A stretch of 64,000 nt of DNA, taken from positions 17,919,051 through 17,983,050 of the forward strand of contig NC_035172.2 of NCBI RefSeq assembly GCF_001659605.2, read 5' to 3'. A model generated the notes under the pieces. That model had not been told where the DNA came from and searched no databases. It saw nothing but the letters and a program-made list of their open reading frames with translations. The translations under genes and the position numbers were made by a program. Numbering within the stretch: the first letter of the stretch is position 1; each line of letters opens with the position of its first letter. Positions 10,015-20,919 of this stretch are shown here, in pieces. This DNA comes from Manihot esculenta. Taxonomy: Eukaryota > Streptophyta > Magnoliopsida > Malpighiales > Euphorbiaceae.

Positions 10015-12322
10015 TGTAACGATCCGAAAATCGGACCGCTACCGGCGCTAGGATCCAGATCGGCTTAAGGCCGCCGGGACCCGTAGCAAGCCTGACATGT
10101 AACCTGTAAACCTGTTTAATCCCATACATGATCAACAATCATACATAAAAATTTAAAACTTTTCTTTCATACATTCTATCATACACCAAACTCAACCTGT
10201 GCATGCACTGAACTTATACATAATCATAAGCTTGACCCCTCTGTGGGATCTCATCAATGCCCCCAATGGGTGGCATAACAAGTGTTGAGTTGGCTAAACA
10301 TGGACATCAATAACATTAAGATCATGTTTCAAAAAGGGATTACATTATACTATGGTCAAGCACACTTCTAACCTCAATATCGTTACATTACATATCAATA
10401 CATCATTATACAGTCTGTCATGTCCACATTCTAACTATTACATACATATGACTTCATTACTCTTCTTGACTTCTCTGTCTAACCCGTACCTGCAAACCTG
10501 GGGAATTTGGGAGAGGGGTGAGCTACTAGAGCCCAGTGAGCAGAATCATAAAGCATTTAAAACACATGCTATCGTGGAATGCATCACATCACAACTAATC
10601 ATATCAAGGATGAACTTGTCACCATTTAGCCCTCTACATATTCCAATCATGCCAGGGGCATAGTGCAGGCCACACTTGGTCTTTCTCTTATACATAACAT
10701 AACATAACATACATATTCCATGGTGCCGGGGGCGTAGTGCAGGCCACGTCCTGTCTTTCTCTTACATAGTGCCAGGGGCGTAGTGCAGGCCACACCTGGA
10801 CTTCCATATCATATCATCATGTCATAACATATGAGGGCTAATGGATCATTCAACATTCATCCACATCAACAACATTTTATGCAATGCAACATATTCGTGA
10901 TTTCTAATGCAAACAACCTAAAATATCACATGGCATCCGTGATGCATGAACATGCTCAAAACTGATTTATTTATTTAAAAGCATAAGAGTCATTCCACTC
11001 ACCTCAGGCTAGCTCTGACACTGACTGAAGCAGCTGACTCACTGCTGAGGTCCTCGGTTCCTCGGGTTCGAACCTACACAGGTGGACTCAAATGAGGGAC
11101 CAACATACTAGAACATAACTCTAAAAACATCCCCCAAAAACCCCCTAAAACCTCTCAAAACATCCATGCAAGAACATGCAAAGGAAGGCTGGACAGGGCA
11201 CTTTCGGCGGCAGGTTCGGCAGCCGAAAGTCCCTCCAGAGCCGAAAGTTAGGCAGGTTCGGTGGCACCTTCGGCGGCCGAAACTCCCAGACAGAGGTGAA
11301 ACTCATGCATGTTTGGCGGCACTTTCGGCGGCCGAAACTCCCAGACAGAGACGAAAGTCTCCTTTTGGGGGCAAGCTTCGGCAGCCGAAGGCTGCCTCCA
11401 CAAGAGGGTTCGGCGGCCGAAAGTCCCTTCGGCTGCCGAACCTGGTTTCTCCCAAAGGGCAGAAACTAGGTTCAAACATGCACAAATGCCTCCAAACTCA
11501 AACCAACATGCATTTAGCTCAACCAAAACATGCATACAAGCTCCTAGGGGTCTCAAACTACCTTAAACCCCAACTACAACACATCAAACACACATTACAA
11601 GCCACATTGTTCATGAACATACATTTATACCCATAAACATAACTATAACCTAAACATGCATTCTTCCCCCATGAACTTCATAAAACTTGCTTAAAACATG
11701 ATATAAGCTAGAGATCGACTCTTACCTCTTGAAGATCGAGAGTAGAGGCGACCAAACTTGGAGTTGGGAGAGATTTGAGTTCTTGAACCTCAAAGCTCCA
11801 AAACTTTGCTCAAAAGATCAAATCTTAAAAACAAAGTTAAAACAAATGAAAAACTTGAAAGATCTAGAGGAAAAACATCAAAGATCGGTGAGGGACGGCG
11901 GAGAGCTCACCTTGGCCGAAAATGGGGAAAAGCTCGCCTGTTTTCGGCTAAGGGACCCTTTTATAGTGGCTGTCCAGGCCACGTTCGGGGGCCGAATGTG
12001 CCTCCGCATGCATGCCATGTTCGGCGGCCGAACTTGAGGTTCGGCGGCCGAACCTGGACTTTCCTCACTTATGCCTTCGGGGGCCTAAGGCTCACCCGAA
12101 ACTCATGCATGTTCGGCGGTCGAACTTTGAGTTTCGGCGGTCAAACCTGAGCTTTCCTCCAAGGTTGTTTTTATGCAAAAACTCATTCCCTTTTTACTTA
12201 AAATCATCAAAAGCATTAAAAAATTTCATGAAAACATGGTTTTACCCATCTAGAGGTCTCCGACATCCGAGATTCCACCGGAAGGTAGGAATTCCGATAC
12301 TGGAGTCTAGCCGGGTATTACA
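10015..12322 (-). mobile_element. Solo Tekay-type LTR (2308 bp) inserted in element A
   Basis: Termini read TGTAACGATCC at the left and GGTATTACA at the right; reversed, this is the usual LTR start TGTAATACCCGGC and end CGTTACA. It is flanked by the 5-bp direct repeat CTAGA (10010-10014 and 12323-12327), and removing it restores the protease reading of A. No internal region is left, so this is a solo LTR made by recombination between the two LTRs of an insertion. Inverted TATA box at 11957-11966. GTTCGG-type palindromes cluster at 11200-11450 and 11980-12140. Confidence 0.92.
10650..10803. repeat. LTR minisatellite, three units of about 60 bp
   Basis: Three imperfect copies of GCCAGGGGCGTAGTGCAGGCCAC separated by CTTTCTCTTAYAT-type spacers. 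Equivalent arrays with different unit numbers occur in the other Tekay LTRs (27293-27440, 31166-31313, 38853-39000, 42106-42310, 53143-53245, 54420-54573, 62093-62242). Confidence 0.6.
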
Positions 12323-14788
12323 CTAGATTTGACAGATTTTGACGTCATTCTAGGGATGGATTGGCTATCTACCCATGGTGCTACCTTGGACTGCAGAGAC
12401 AAGGTAGTCAGGTTCAGAGATCAGAACGGGTCAGAGGTCATCTTCAGAGGAGACAAGAGGGGTACACCTAGAGGTCTGATATCAGCTCTTCAGGCTCATA
12501 GGTTGCTTAGGAAGGGATGTCAGGGGTATTTGGCTCATGTGAGAGAGCTAGATCGTCAGGTCAGAGAGCCAACCTCGGTGCCAGTTGTCAGAGAATTTCA
12601 GGATGTTTTTCCAAACGAGCTTCCAGGTTTACCACCTGCTAGGGAGATAGAGTTCGAGATAGAGTTGGTGCCTGGAACTAGACCGATCTCTATCCCTCCC
12701 TACAGGATGGCCCCAGCCGAGTTGAAGGAATTGAAAGAACAGTTGCAAGAACTGGTAGAAAAGGGCTTCATCCGATAGAGTACCTCCCCTTGGGGTGCTC
12801 CGGTCTTGTTTGTGAGGAAAAAGGATGGATCCCTCAGACTTTGTATCGACTACAGGCAGTTGAACAAAGTCACTACCAAGAATAGGTACCCTCTGCCAAG
12901 GATCGATGATCTATTCGACCAGCTAGCCGGAGCGGGTTGTTTCTCCAAAATAGATCTGAGATCCGGGTACCATCAGCTGAGGATAAGAGAAGAAGACGTG
13001 CCAAAGACAGCTTTCAGGACCAGATATGGGCATTTGGAGTTCCTTGTAATGTCGTTCGGGTTAACAAATGCTCCTGCAGCATTCATGGATCTCATGAACA
13101 GAGTGTTTAGCCAATACCTGGATCACTTTGTTATTGTCTTCATAGATGATATCTTAGTGTATTCCAGGAATGCAGAGGAGCATGCCCATCATCTGAGGTT
13201 AGTTCTGCAGACCTTGAGGGAACATGGCTTGTATGCCAAGTTCTCTAAGTGTGAGTTCTGGCTGAGGAGCATTTTATTCTTGGGGCATGTAGTGTTAGGA
13301 AATGGGATAGAGGTGGACCCCAAGAAGATAGAAGCTGTGGCTAACTAGCCTAGACCCACTTCAGTGACAGAGATTAGAAGTTTCTTGGGTTTGGCAGGTT
13401 ACTACAGGAGGTTCGTTCAGGACTTCTCAAAGATTGCAGCCCCTCTGACCAGGTTAACCAGGAAGAATCAGAAGTTTGTGTGGACTGACCAGTGCGACGA
13501 GAGTTTTGAAGAGCTTAAGAAGAGATTAACATCGGCACCAGTGTTAGCTTTGCCAGCTAGCAGTGAGGACTTCACGGTCTTTTGTGATGCGTCCTGTGTG
13601 GGACTGGGTTGTGTGTTAATGCAGAATGAAAGGGTGATTGCTTATGCTTCTAGACAGCTGAAGAAGCATGAGTTGAATTACCCCACACATGACCTGGAAA
13701 TGGCAGCAGTAATCTTTGCACTCAAGATGTGGAGGCACTACCTCTATGGGGTAAAATGTGAGATCTTCACAGATCATAAGAGCCTGCAGTACATTCTGAG
13801 TCAAAGAGATTTGAACTTGAGACAGAGAAGATGGGTGGAGCTGCTGAGTGACTATGATTGCAAGATTCAGTACCATCCAGGTAAGGCGAATGTTGTGGCA
13901 GACGCCTTAAGCCGGAAATCACTCGGCAGTTTATTCCACATATCGGCAGAGAGGAGGCCAGTGGTGAAGGAGTTTTACAAGCTCATTGAGGAAGGTCTAC
14001 AGTTGGAGTTGTCTGGTACAGGTGCTTTGGTAGCCCAGATGAGAGTGGCACCCGTGTTTCTGAAGCAGGTGGCTCAAAAACAGCATGAGGACCCAGAGTT
14101 AGTGAAGATTGCCAGGACTGTTCAGTCAGGCAAAGATAGTGAGTTCAGATTCGACAGTAAAGGGATCCTCCGCTATGGGAGCAGACTATGTGTACCAGAT
14201 GACATAGGGCTAAAAGGAGACATTATGAGAGAGGCTCATAATGCAAGATACAGCGTTCACCCCAGAGCCACCAAGATGTATCAAGATCTGAAGAAGGTTT
14301 ATTGGTGGCCAGCTATGAAGAAAGAAGTGGCACAGTTTGTGTCAGCCTGCGAAGTGTGTCAGAGGGTGAAGCTGGAACATCAAAAGCCGGCTGGAATGCT
14401 TAACCCGCTACCTATTCCAGAGTGGAAATGGGAAAATATAGCTATGGACTTCGTAGTGGGGTTACCGGCAACGTCCAACAGATTGGACTCCATATGGGTG
14501 ATTGTGGACAGACTCACCAAATCTGCTCACTTCATCCCTGTCAGGAGTGGCTATTCTGTGGACAAATTGGCGCAGGTGTATGTCGATGAGATCGTCAGAC
14601 TGCATGGGGTTCCTGTTTCGATAGTGTCCGATAGAGGGCCCCAGTTCACCTCCAAATTTTGGCGGAGTCTGCAGAACGCCATGGGTACCAGTTTGGATTT
14701 TAGCACTGCTTTCCATCCACAGACGGACGGACATCCAGAAAGGACCATCCAGACCATAGAGGATATGCTTAGAATGTGTGTGCTGGAC
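12323..14788 (+). pseudogene. Tekay element A: protease, reverse transcriptase, RNase H, integrase
   Basis: Continues the frame cut at 10014: protease C-terminus ([16 protein letters not shown]), then reverse transcriptase with the FIDDILVYS catalytic block near 13145, RNase H ([17 protein letters not shown] near 13775), and integrase with a CEVC zinc finger, [17 protein letters not shown] and a C-terminal PQTDG block. Stops interrupt it at 12777-12779 (CAG to TAG) and near 13346 (TGG to TAG). The integrase frame is cut at 14788 by foreign DNA. Several substitutions hit conserved residues (for example HPRATK for HPGATK). Dead copy of a once autonomous element. Confidence 0.88.
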
Positions 14789-14938
14789 AAAGGGAAGCCT
14801 AAAGTGAAGATCAAGTAAGGTTTTTGTGAAGATTCAGTTTTGTTATGATGGGCTTGCTATGTTTTATTATTTGAACTCTAATTTTATTTTAGCTTTGTTT
14901 GGGCTTGTATTCTGGCCATATTTTATCTTTTAAGTTTT
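14789..14938 (+). other. Filler DNA: 150-bp fragment of an H-type LTR
   Basis: A stretch starting AAAGGGAAGCCTAAAGTGAAG and ending near CTTTTAAGTTTT replaces about a dozen bases of the integrase gene of A. It is the reverse complement of about 47595-47735 and 50645-50785, the middle of the LTR of element H. There are no LTR ends and no target duplication, so it is not an insertion by integrase. Double-strand-break repair with copied filler explains it best. Confidence 0.8.
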
Positions 14939-15620
14939 CTTGGAGGCAGCATCTACCCTTGGTGGAGTTTGCCTACAATAACAGCCATCATGCTAGCATC
15001 GGGATGGCTCCATATGAAGCTTTGTATGGGAGGAAGTGCAGATCACCTGTTTGCTGGGAATAAGTTGGAGAAAAGGCCTTGGCAAGGCCTGAGCAAGTAG
15101 AGGTTACCAGCAGGGTAGTACCCATAATCAGAGAAAGGATCAGGACTGCTGCAAGCAGACAGAAGAGTTATGCAGACATCCGCAGAAGACAGGTAGAGTT
15201 TCAGGAGGGGGATCTGGTATTGCTCAAGGTGTCCCCTATGAAAGGAGTGGTTCGCTTCGGGAAGAAAGGTAAACTAGCCCCACGATACATCGGACCCTTT
15301 GAAATCTTGCAAAAGATTGGGAATGTGTCGTACAAGCTGGATTTACCTGCTTCAATGGAAAGAATCCATCTGGTTTTCCATGTTCAATGTTGAGAAAGTT
15401 TGTATCAGATCCGAGCAAGGTTCTTAGTGAGCCTGATGTGGAGGTCCAAGAGGATCTCACCTATGTTGAATAGCCAGTACGGATCATAGACACCCAGATC
15501 AGAAAGCTAAGAAACAAGAAAATCCCGATGGTGAAAGTCCTATGGAACCACCACAATTTGGAAGAATGCACTTGGGAGACACGGGAGTCCATGCTCCAGC
15601 AATACCCTTATCTTTTCTAA
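14939..15620 (+). pseudogene. Tekay element A: integrase C-terminus and chromodomain
   Basis: Resumes after the filler with the NNSHHA-like and [15 protein letters not shown] blocks, the GPY/F-type block ([15 protein letters not shown]) and the C-terminal chromodomain-like segment ([22 protein letters not shown]), ending at TAA 15618-15620. A stop after CW near 15061 and a small deletion near 15390 break the frame. The chromodomain tail places A in the chromoviral Tekay/Del group, as recalled from family knowledge. Confidence 0.85.
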
Positions 15621-15690
15621 GGTTAGTTCCTTGTGAGTTCATGTGTTTTATATGTATGTTATGTTGTATGCTTTGCATGTGCTAGTTGAG

Positions 15691-15727
15691 GAACATTCGG
15701 GGACGAATGTTCTTAAAGGGGGGAGAA
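15691..15727 (+). promoter_or_regulatory. Hairpin and polypurine tract of element A
   Basis: Arms GAACATTCG and CGAATGTTC with loop GGGA (15691-15712), 15 nt, then the LTR. The 15-nt spacer includes AAAGGGGGGAGAA, the polypurine tract next to TGTAATACCC at 15728. Confidence 0.85.
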
Positions 15728-15923
15728 TGTAATACCCGGCTAGACTCCGGTATTGAAATTCCTACCGTCCGGTGGAATCTCAGATGTCGGAAGCCTCTGG
15801 TAGGGTAGGAACATGTTTTCATAAAATGTTTTAATGTATTTCATGATTTTAAGTAAAAAGGAAATGAGTTTTTGCATGAAAACAACCTTGGAGGAAAACT
15901 CAGGTTCGGCCGCCGAACATGCA
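15728..15923 (+). mobile_element. Element A 3' LTR, first ~196 bp only
   Basis: Starts TGTAATACCCGGCTAGACTC right after the polypurine tract and follows the Tekay LTR to the first GTTCGGCCGCCGAAC palindrome near 15905-15920. It then switches abruptly to inverted LTR sequence. Confidence 0.85.
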
Positions 15924-16782
15924 TGAAACTCAGCTCAACATGCATAAATGCCTCCCAACTCATTCAATCATGCATTTTCCTATTCTACAACATGCATACT
16001 CAAGCATATAAGCTCCTAGGGGCTTCAAACTATCCTAAACCTCATCTACAACACATCAAACATGCATATCCAACATACATTGTTCATAAACGTACAGTAA
16101 ACCCATAAACTCCACATAAACCTACACATGCATTTCTACCCCAAGAAACTTCATAAAACTTACTTAAAACATTAAAGGAACTATGGATCTATTCTTACCT
16201 CTTGAAGAACGAGAGGAGAGACGATCCAACTTGGAGATGGGAGAGATCTCAACTCTTTGGTCTCCAAGCTTCCAAAACTCGCTCTTTTATTCAAATATCT
16301 TCAAATCAACATAAAGCTTGTTAAAACATGAAAGATCGAAGAAAAAACATAAAAAATGAACCATGGGAGAGCAAGAACTCACCGTGGCCGAAAATGGGGA
16401 GAAAACTCACCCGTTTCGGCCATGGAGCTCTTATATAGGGACTGCCAGACCACCTTTCGGCAGCCTAAAGTGCCTCCAAAAATCATGCAAGTTCGGCGGC
16501 CGAACATGAGGTTCGGCGGTCGAACCTTTGAAACTTTTGGAAGCCTAACTTGCCCCCCAAAACCATCCCACGTTCGGCGGCCGAACTTGGGGTTCGGCGG
16601 CCGAACCTGGAAATGTCTCCTTGGTCTTTTTCATTTAAAACTCAATTTCCTTTTTGCTTAAAACCATAAGATACATTAAAACATTTTATAAAAACATGAT
16701 TTTACTCTTCTAGAGGTTTTCGACATCTGAGATTCCATCGGACGGTAGAAATCCCGATACCGGAGTCTAGCCGTGTATTACA
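15924..16782 (-). mobile_element. Inverted Tekay LTR fragment (859 bp)
   Basis: Reverse-oriented LTR running to CCGTGTATTACA at 16782. It matches the reverse complement of 25797-26610 in element D (same CTCCTAGGGGCTTCAAACTATCC and CATGCATTT...CTATTCTACAACATG order). Its inner end lacks the second palindrome cluster. With 15728-15923 it forms a head-to-head foldback with TGTAATAC at both outer ends. Confidence 0.85.
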
Positions 16783-16928
16783 TTGATTGTCAGATCAGTC
16801 ATCGGGTCGTTAGATTGTCATATTGGTCACCAGGTCGATAGGTCATCAGGTTGGTAGGTTATTAGGTCATCATGTCAATAGGTCATCCAATCAGTAGGTC
16901 ATCCAGTCTTCAGTCATATTCTTCTACA
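16783..16928 (-). mobile_element. Ty1/copia 3' LTR fragment (146 bp)
   Basis: On the minus strand the LTR starts TGTAGAAGAATATGACTG at 16928, directly after the polypurine tract TTTGAAGGGGGG. It is cut at 16783 by the inverted Tekay LTR. It consists mostly of degenerate AGGTCATC / AGGTCGAT repeats. Confidence 0.7.
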
Positions 16929-18790
16929 CCCCCCTTCAAATTGGAGCTGGGAGAGTAACCAGAGACAACTTGGAGCAAAAGTGCTGGTGTAAGGCAGCTA
17001 ACAAAGCCTTAGTAAACAGGACTGCTATCTGGTCTTAACTCGATACATGAGAAGTAGTTAAAAATCCCTTCTGAAGTTGTTCTCTCACAATATGACAATC
17101 AATATTGATGTGTTTGGTCCTTTCATGGAAAATCGAATTAGCTACAATTTGGAGAGTCGCCTTTTTGTTACAATGAATCTGAATAGGATAGCTAACTGGA
17201 ACCTGCAAATCTTGTAAAATATATGTAATCCAAAGTAATTCAGAAACTGTTACAGCCATGGCCCTATACTCTGCCTCAGCAGAGGATTTGGAAACTATAG
17301 ATTGCTTTTTTATTTTTTAGAAAATCAAAGAGGACCCAAGAAAGATCCCAAACCTAGTTAAAGATTTCCTAGAAAAGCAATAAGATGCCCAATCTGAGTC
17401 ACAATATGCAATGACTCGAAAATCACAATTAACAAGAAAGCAAAGTCTAGTGTTAACAATAGGTTTTAGATATAACAAAATATGCATGGTTGCTTCCCAA
17501 CGAGGCCTTTTAGGGGTAGCCATAAATTGCTTGAGGTTCTATATTGCATAGCTAATGTCTGGCATAGTGAGATTAACATACAAGAGTCTCCCAATAAGCC
17601 TTGGATAACAATTTGGTTTAGTAAGCAGTTCACCTATATCCGGTGATAAATGTAAACCTCTTTATAGAGAAAACGAAGCAGGTTTATAGTGCAACATACC
17701 AACATCACTCAACAAATCACTAATAAACTTTGCCTAACTAAGAATAGTGGTTTGATCAAAACGAGCTATTTCAAGCCCAAGAGAATATTTAAGATGCCCA
17801 AGATCTTTGATAGTGAACTTATTATGCAAAGTAGTTTTAACAGCGATAATATCATCAAGAGAAGTGTCTGTCATAATGACATCATCAACATATATTAAGA
17901 GAGCCATAAAAGAATGCCCAAATTGCTTAATAAATAGGCAATGACCATGGGAAGACTATTTGAACTCTAAAGACTTGAATAAGCTAGTGAATTCAATATT
18001 CCACTGCCTGGAGGCTTATTTCAAACCATAAAGGGATTTTTTAAGTAAGCAAAACTGGCCGGGTAAGGCCTTATGATATCCTTAGGGAGGTAAAATGTCA
18101 ACCTTCTCATTCAAAGAGCCATAGAGAAAAGCATTATTAATGTTGAGTTAAAAAACAACCCATTGCCTTGCAGTAGCTAAAGCAATCAAAATTCTAACAG
18201 TTGTAAATTTTGCAACAGGGGAGAATCTATCTTTAAAGTCCAGACCCTCAATTTGATTATAGCCCTTAGATACTAAACAAGCCTTAAGCCTTTTTATCTC
18301 ACCAGTAGATTTATACTTCACTTTATAAACTCATTTATCCCCAATGGCCTTTTTTCCCTTAGGTAAGTCTGTAAGAACCCAAGTACGGTTTTTTTCTAAA
18401 GCCAATAATTCTTGCTTCATAGCAGCAACCCACTGAGTATCAAGAGATGCTTATGCATATGTAGTGGACTCATTAACAACAGCTATATTATGAACAAAGG
18501 ATTGATGGTGTGATTTAAAGAACACTTTAGAAATAGGTTGTGATGACCTAGAAGCAAAACTAACAAAGTCTTGCAACTAAGCTGGTTTGCGAATAGTTCT
18601 AGTGGACCTTCTTATCTCTATAGGAGAAATAGAAGGTCCAGTATGAGAAGGAGACGAATTTAAATTGCTCTAGTTGGGCATTGAGGCAGGACCTAAAGGT
18701 GTAATGACCTTATCTATAACATCAGGCTCAGTAATAGAAATAGGAACCATAGAGGATGAATTTAAGTCTGTAGTATGGGCATAAGGAAAG
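16929..18790 (-). pseudogene. Ty1/copia pol: reverse transcriptase and RNase H, decayed
   Basis: Read on the minus strand. The end of pol (IAVLFTKALLAALHQHF...) stops at TGA overlapping the polypurine tract near 16935. RNase H is clear at 17035-17259 (MAVTVSELLWITYILQDLQV, NKKATLQIVAN, ERTKHINIDCHIVREQ) and 17317-17523 (AYCDSDWA). Reverse transcriptase remnants cover about 17540-18600, with many stops and frameshifts, so no catalytic frame survives. The domain order integrase before reverse transcriptase confirms copia. The element is much older than B, E or H. Confidence 0.8.
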
Positions 18791-19545
18791 ATATTTTAAC
18801 AGAAAACAACATCCATGCTAACTAGGGTATTATTTGTCTGTAAATCATAAAGCTTGTAAGCCTTGTGTGTCCCTGCATATTCTATCATAAATGCTCTAAC
18901 ACATCTTGGCTCAAATTTATACTTATGGAGATTGATTTTAGTAGTAAAATATAAATAACTAAATTTTCTAAGGAATGTATGATCTGGAATCCTTTTGAAC
19001 AATATTTCATAAGGACTTTGCCAGTTAAGACTTGAAATAGGCACTCTATTTAGGAGATAGGTGGCTGTTAGGATACATTTTGACCAAAATTTCTTTGGCA
19101 TGTTGCCTTGAAATTTTAAGGCCATGGCAGTGTCTAGGAGATGTCTATGTTTTCTCTCCACCACTCCATTTTGTTGTGGAGTGTAAGGGCAAGAGCTTTG
19201 GTAGACAATACCCTTACTCTTAAAAAGGTTTTGGCATTCTTTGCTTAAGAATTCATGTCCATTATTAGTTCTTGTAATTTTGGCTTTAGCCTTGAACTGA
19301 TTCTTAATTAGCTTTAAGAATCTAGACAAAAAATATATATCTTGACCTTTGAATTATATCATAAAAGTCCAAGTAGCCTTGGTGTGATTATCAACAATAG
19401 TGAGAAAATATCTTACTCCAATTAAGGATTCCTCTTTATAAGGCCCCCCATATGTCCATATGCATTAGATCAAACAGTTTTAAACTCAAACTATGACTTA
19501 TAGGAAATGGAAGCCTAATTGTTTAGCTAAATGATAAATTTCACA
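18791..19545 (-). pseudogene. Ty1/copia integrase core, partial
   Basis: The longest open piece (19329-18796, 177 aa) contains the second half of the integrase core: ITRTNNGHEFLSKE, where the usual TDNG aspartate is replaced by Asn, then YTPQQNGVVERKHRHLLDTA with the catalytic Glu region, and the downstream LNRVPISSLNWQSPYE block. The first half (19330-19545) is broken by stops. Loss of the conserved Asp makes it non-functional. Confidence 0.85.
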
Positions 19546-20919
19546 TTATAAATTTTCATTCCCATCATGTTTAATTCCATCAATGTGTTTTAGTTTGCCA
19601 ATAGAAATATGTCCTAGTCTTTCATGAATATCCTGAATACTAAGCATGCAAGCAGATTCATATGATACATTGTTAAGCCTTTTTTTATTGATATGAAAAA
19701 CAGAAAGTATGGTATTTACAAATGATTGAAAAGAAGGAATAGTATGCAACATTGTAGACAAAGCATCATAAATCTGTGATGTATCAAAACTCTTTTGGTT
19801 TATTTTGTATAAACCCCATCTTCCTTTTCTACAACCACCACTTTGTCAATCAAAGGGTCCTGTATAAAGCAATGACGAGTGTGAAAAATAATAAGACCTT
19901 GCTATATTTTATCAACTTGCTAACAGACAACATATTGTAATTAAAACTTGAAATGTAGAGCACATCTCTTAAAGTAATAGAATCAGATAAAGAAATTGAG
20001 CCAACATGTGTTACTCTAGCTATATTGTCACTAGGTAAGTAAACAGACACATACTTTTGAAGCCTAAATAAACTACTAAACAAATATTTATTTGGCGATA
20101 TATGGTAAGTTATACTAGTATCTAATATCTAAGTTATATCATCATGCATTCTATTATTCCAAGTATTAACAGAACTGTAATTACCGCAAAGGTGTGTGAA
20201 CCACATTCTAAGACTTTAATAAGTCTTAAACTCATATCAACAGTTGTAGCTGTTAAGGTTGCTTTTCCCTTCACTAGCTTTGAGAACTCCTGTTGAAGAG
20301 TACTCAAAACTATACCAATCTCATCAGTTTCAGCAACACCATGTGCTATATCAAGAGGACTGTCCTCCTCAAACTCAAGACTCTTAGTTATGGTCACAAG
20401 TTTCCGGCTAATGTTTCTATCTCTATCATGCCTTGCAGGCTGCTGTACAATCTTGGTTTTATTCTTAAACCAATCTGGATATGCTATTAGTTTGAAACAA
20501 GTATCCATAACATAAGCATCCATGTTGCAATGACTACAGTGTCCCTTCTTTGGATCATATTTCTTTTGTTTACCTTTTTGTAACTATCCTTTTGGCTGAT
20601 TAAATAGCACCAAGATTTCAGTTGATCCAGGGTTTCTTTTACTCAGAATCTCCTTTTGAGATTCATGCTTAAAAGACAGTTACAAAAAGGCAATGGATCC
20701 AAAACTAATACTTGATTCCTCATAGACTCAAAATTCTCATTCAGTCCCATCAAGAACTGTATAAGTCTATTTCTATTGTTCATGTCATCAATGGCCTTGG
20801 ATGCTCCATAAGAACATGGAGGTAAAATTTCTATTGATCATATCTTATCCCATAGTCTTTTCAGATGGGTGAAATAAACTGAAATGGGAGAAATTTCTTG
20901 AGAAATGGGAGAGATCTGT
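19546..20919 (-). pseudogene. Ty1/copia gag, protease and pre-integrase remnants
   Basis: 19761-19546 carries the gag-pre-integrase block (IHERLGHISIGKLKHID). 20083-19850 matches the end of protease (SLSDSITLRDVLYISSFNYNMLSVSKL). 20134-20560 holds the gag zinc knuckle CSHCNMDAYVMDTCFKLIAYPDWFKN, in which the His of CCHC is Tyr. Gag is broken by frameshifts and stops at 20919, where the LTR of element C begins. The copia 5' LTR is missing. Confidence 0.75.

Noticed and set aside
11166..11636. Open frames in the LTRs rich in FGGR, RRPK or SAAE motifs (also near 26600, 31700, 39400, 41350, 55000, 62650)
   Set aside because: They overlap in several frames on both strands and arise from the repeated TTCGGC(G/C)GCCGAA motif. 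They lie in LTRs and resemble no protein family I know.
15728..16782. A DNA transposon or MITE with terminal inverted repeats TGTAATAC
   Set aside because: Both halves are recognisable Tekay LTR starts, the left one directly follows a polypurine tract, and there is no target duplication.
16785..16928. Independent satellite made of AGGTCATC-like repeats
   Set aside because: The stretch sits between a copia polypurine tract and an LTR breakpoint, so it is the start of the copia LTR; the repeats are short and irregular.
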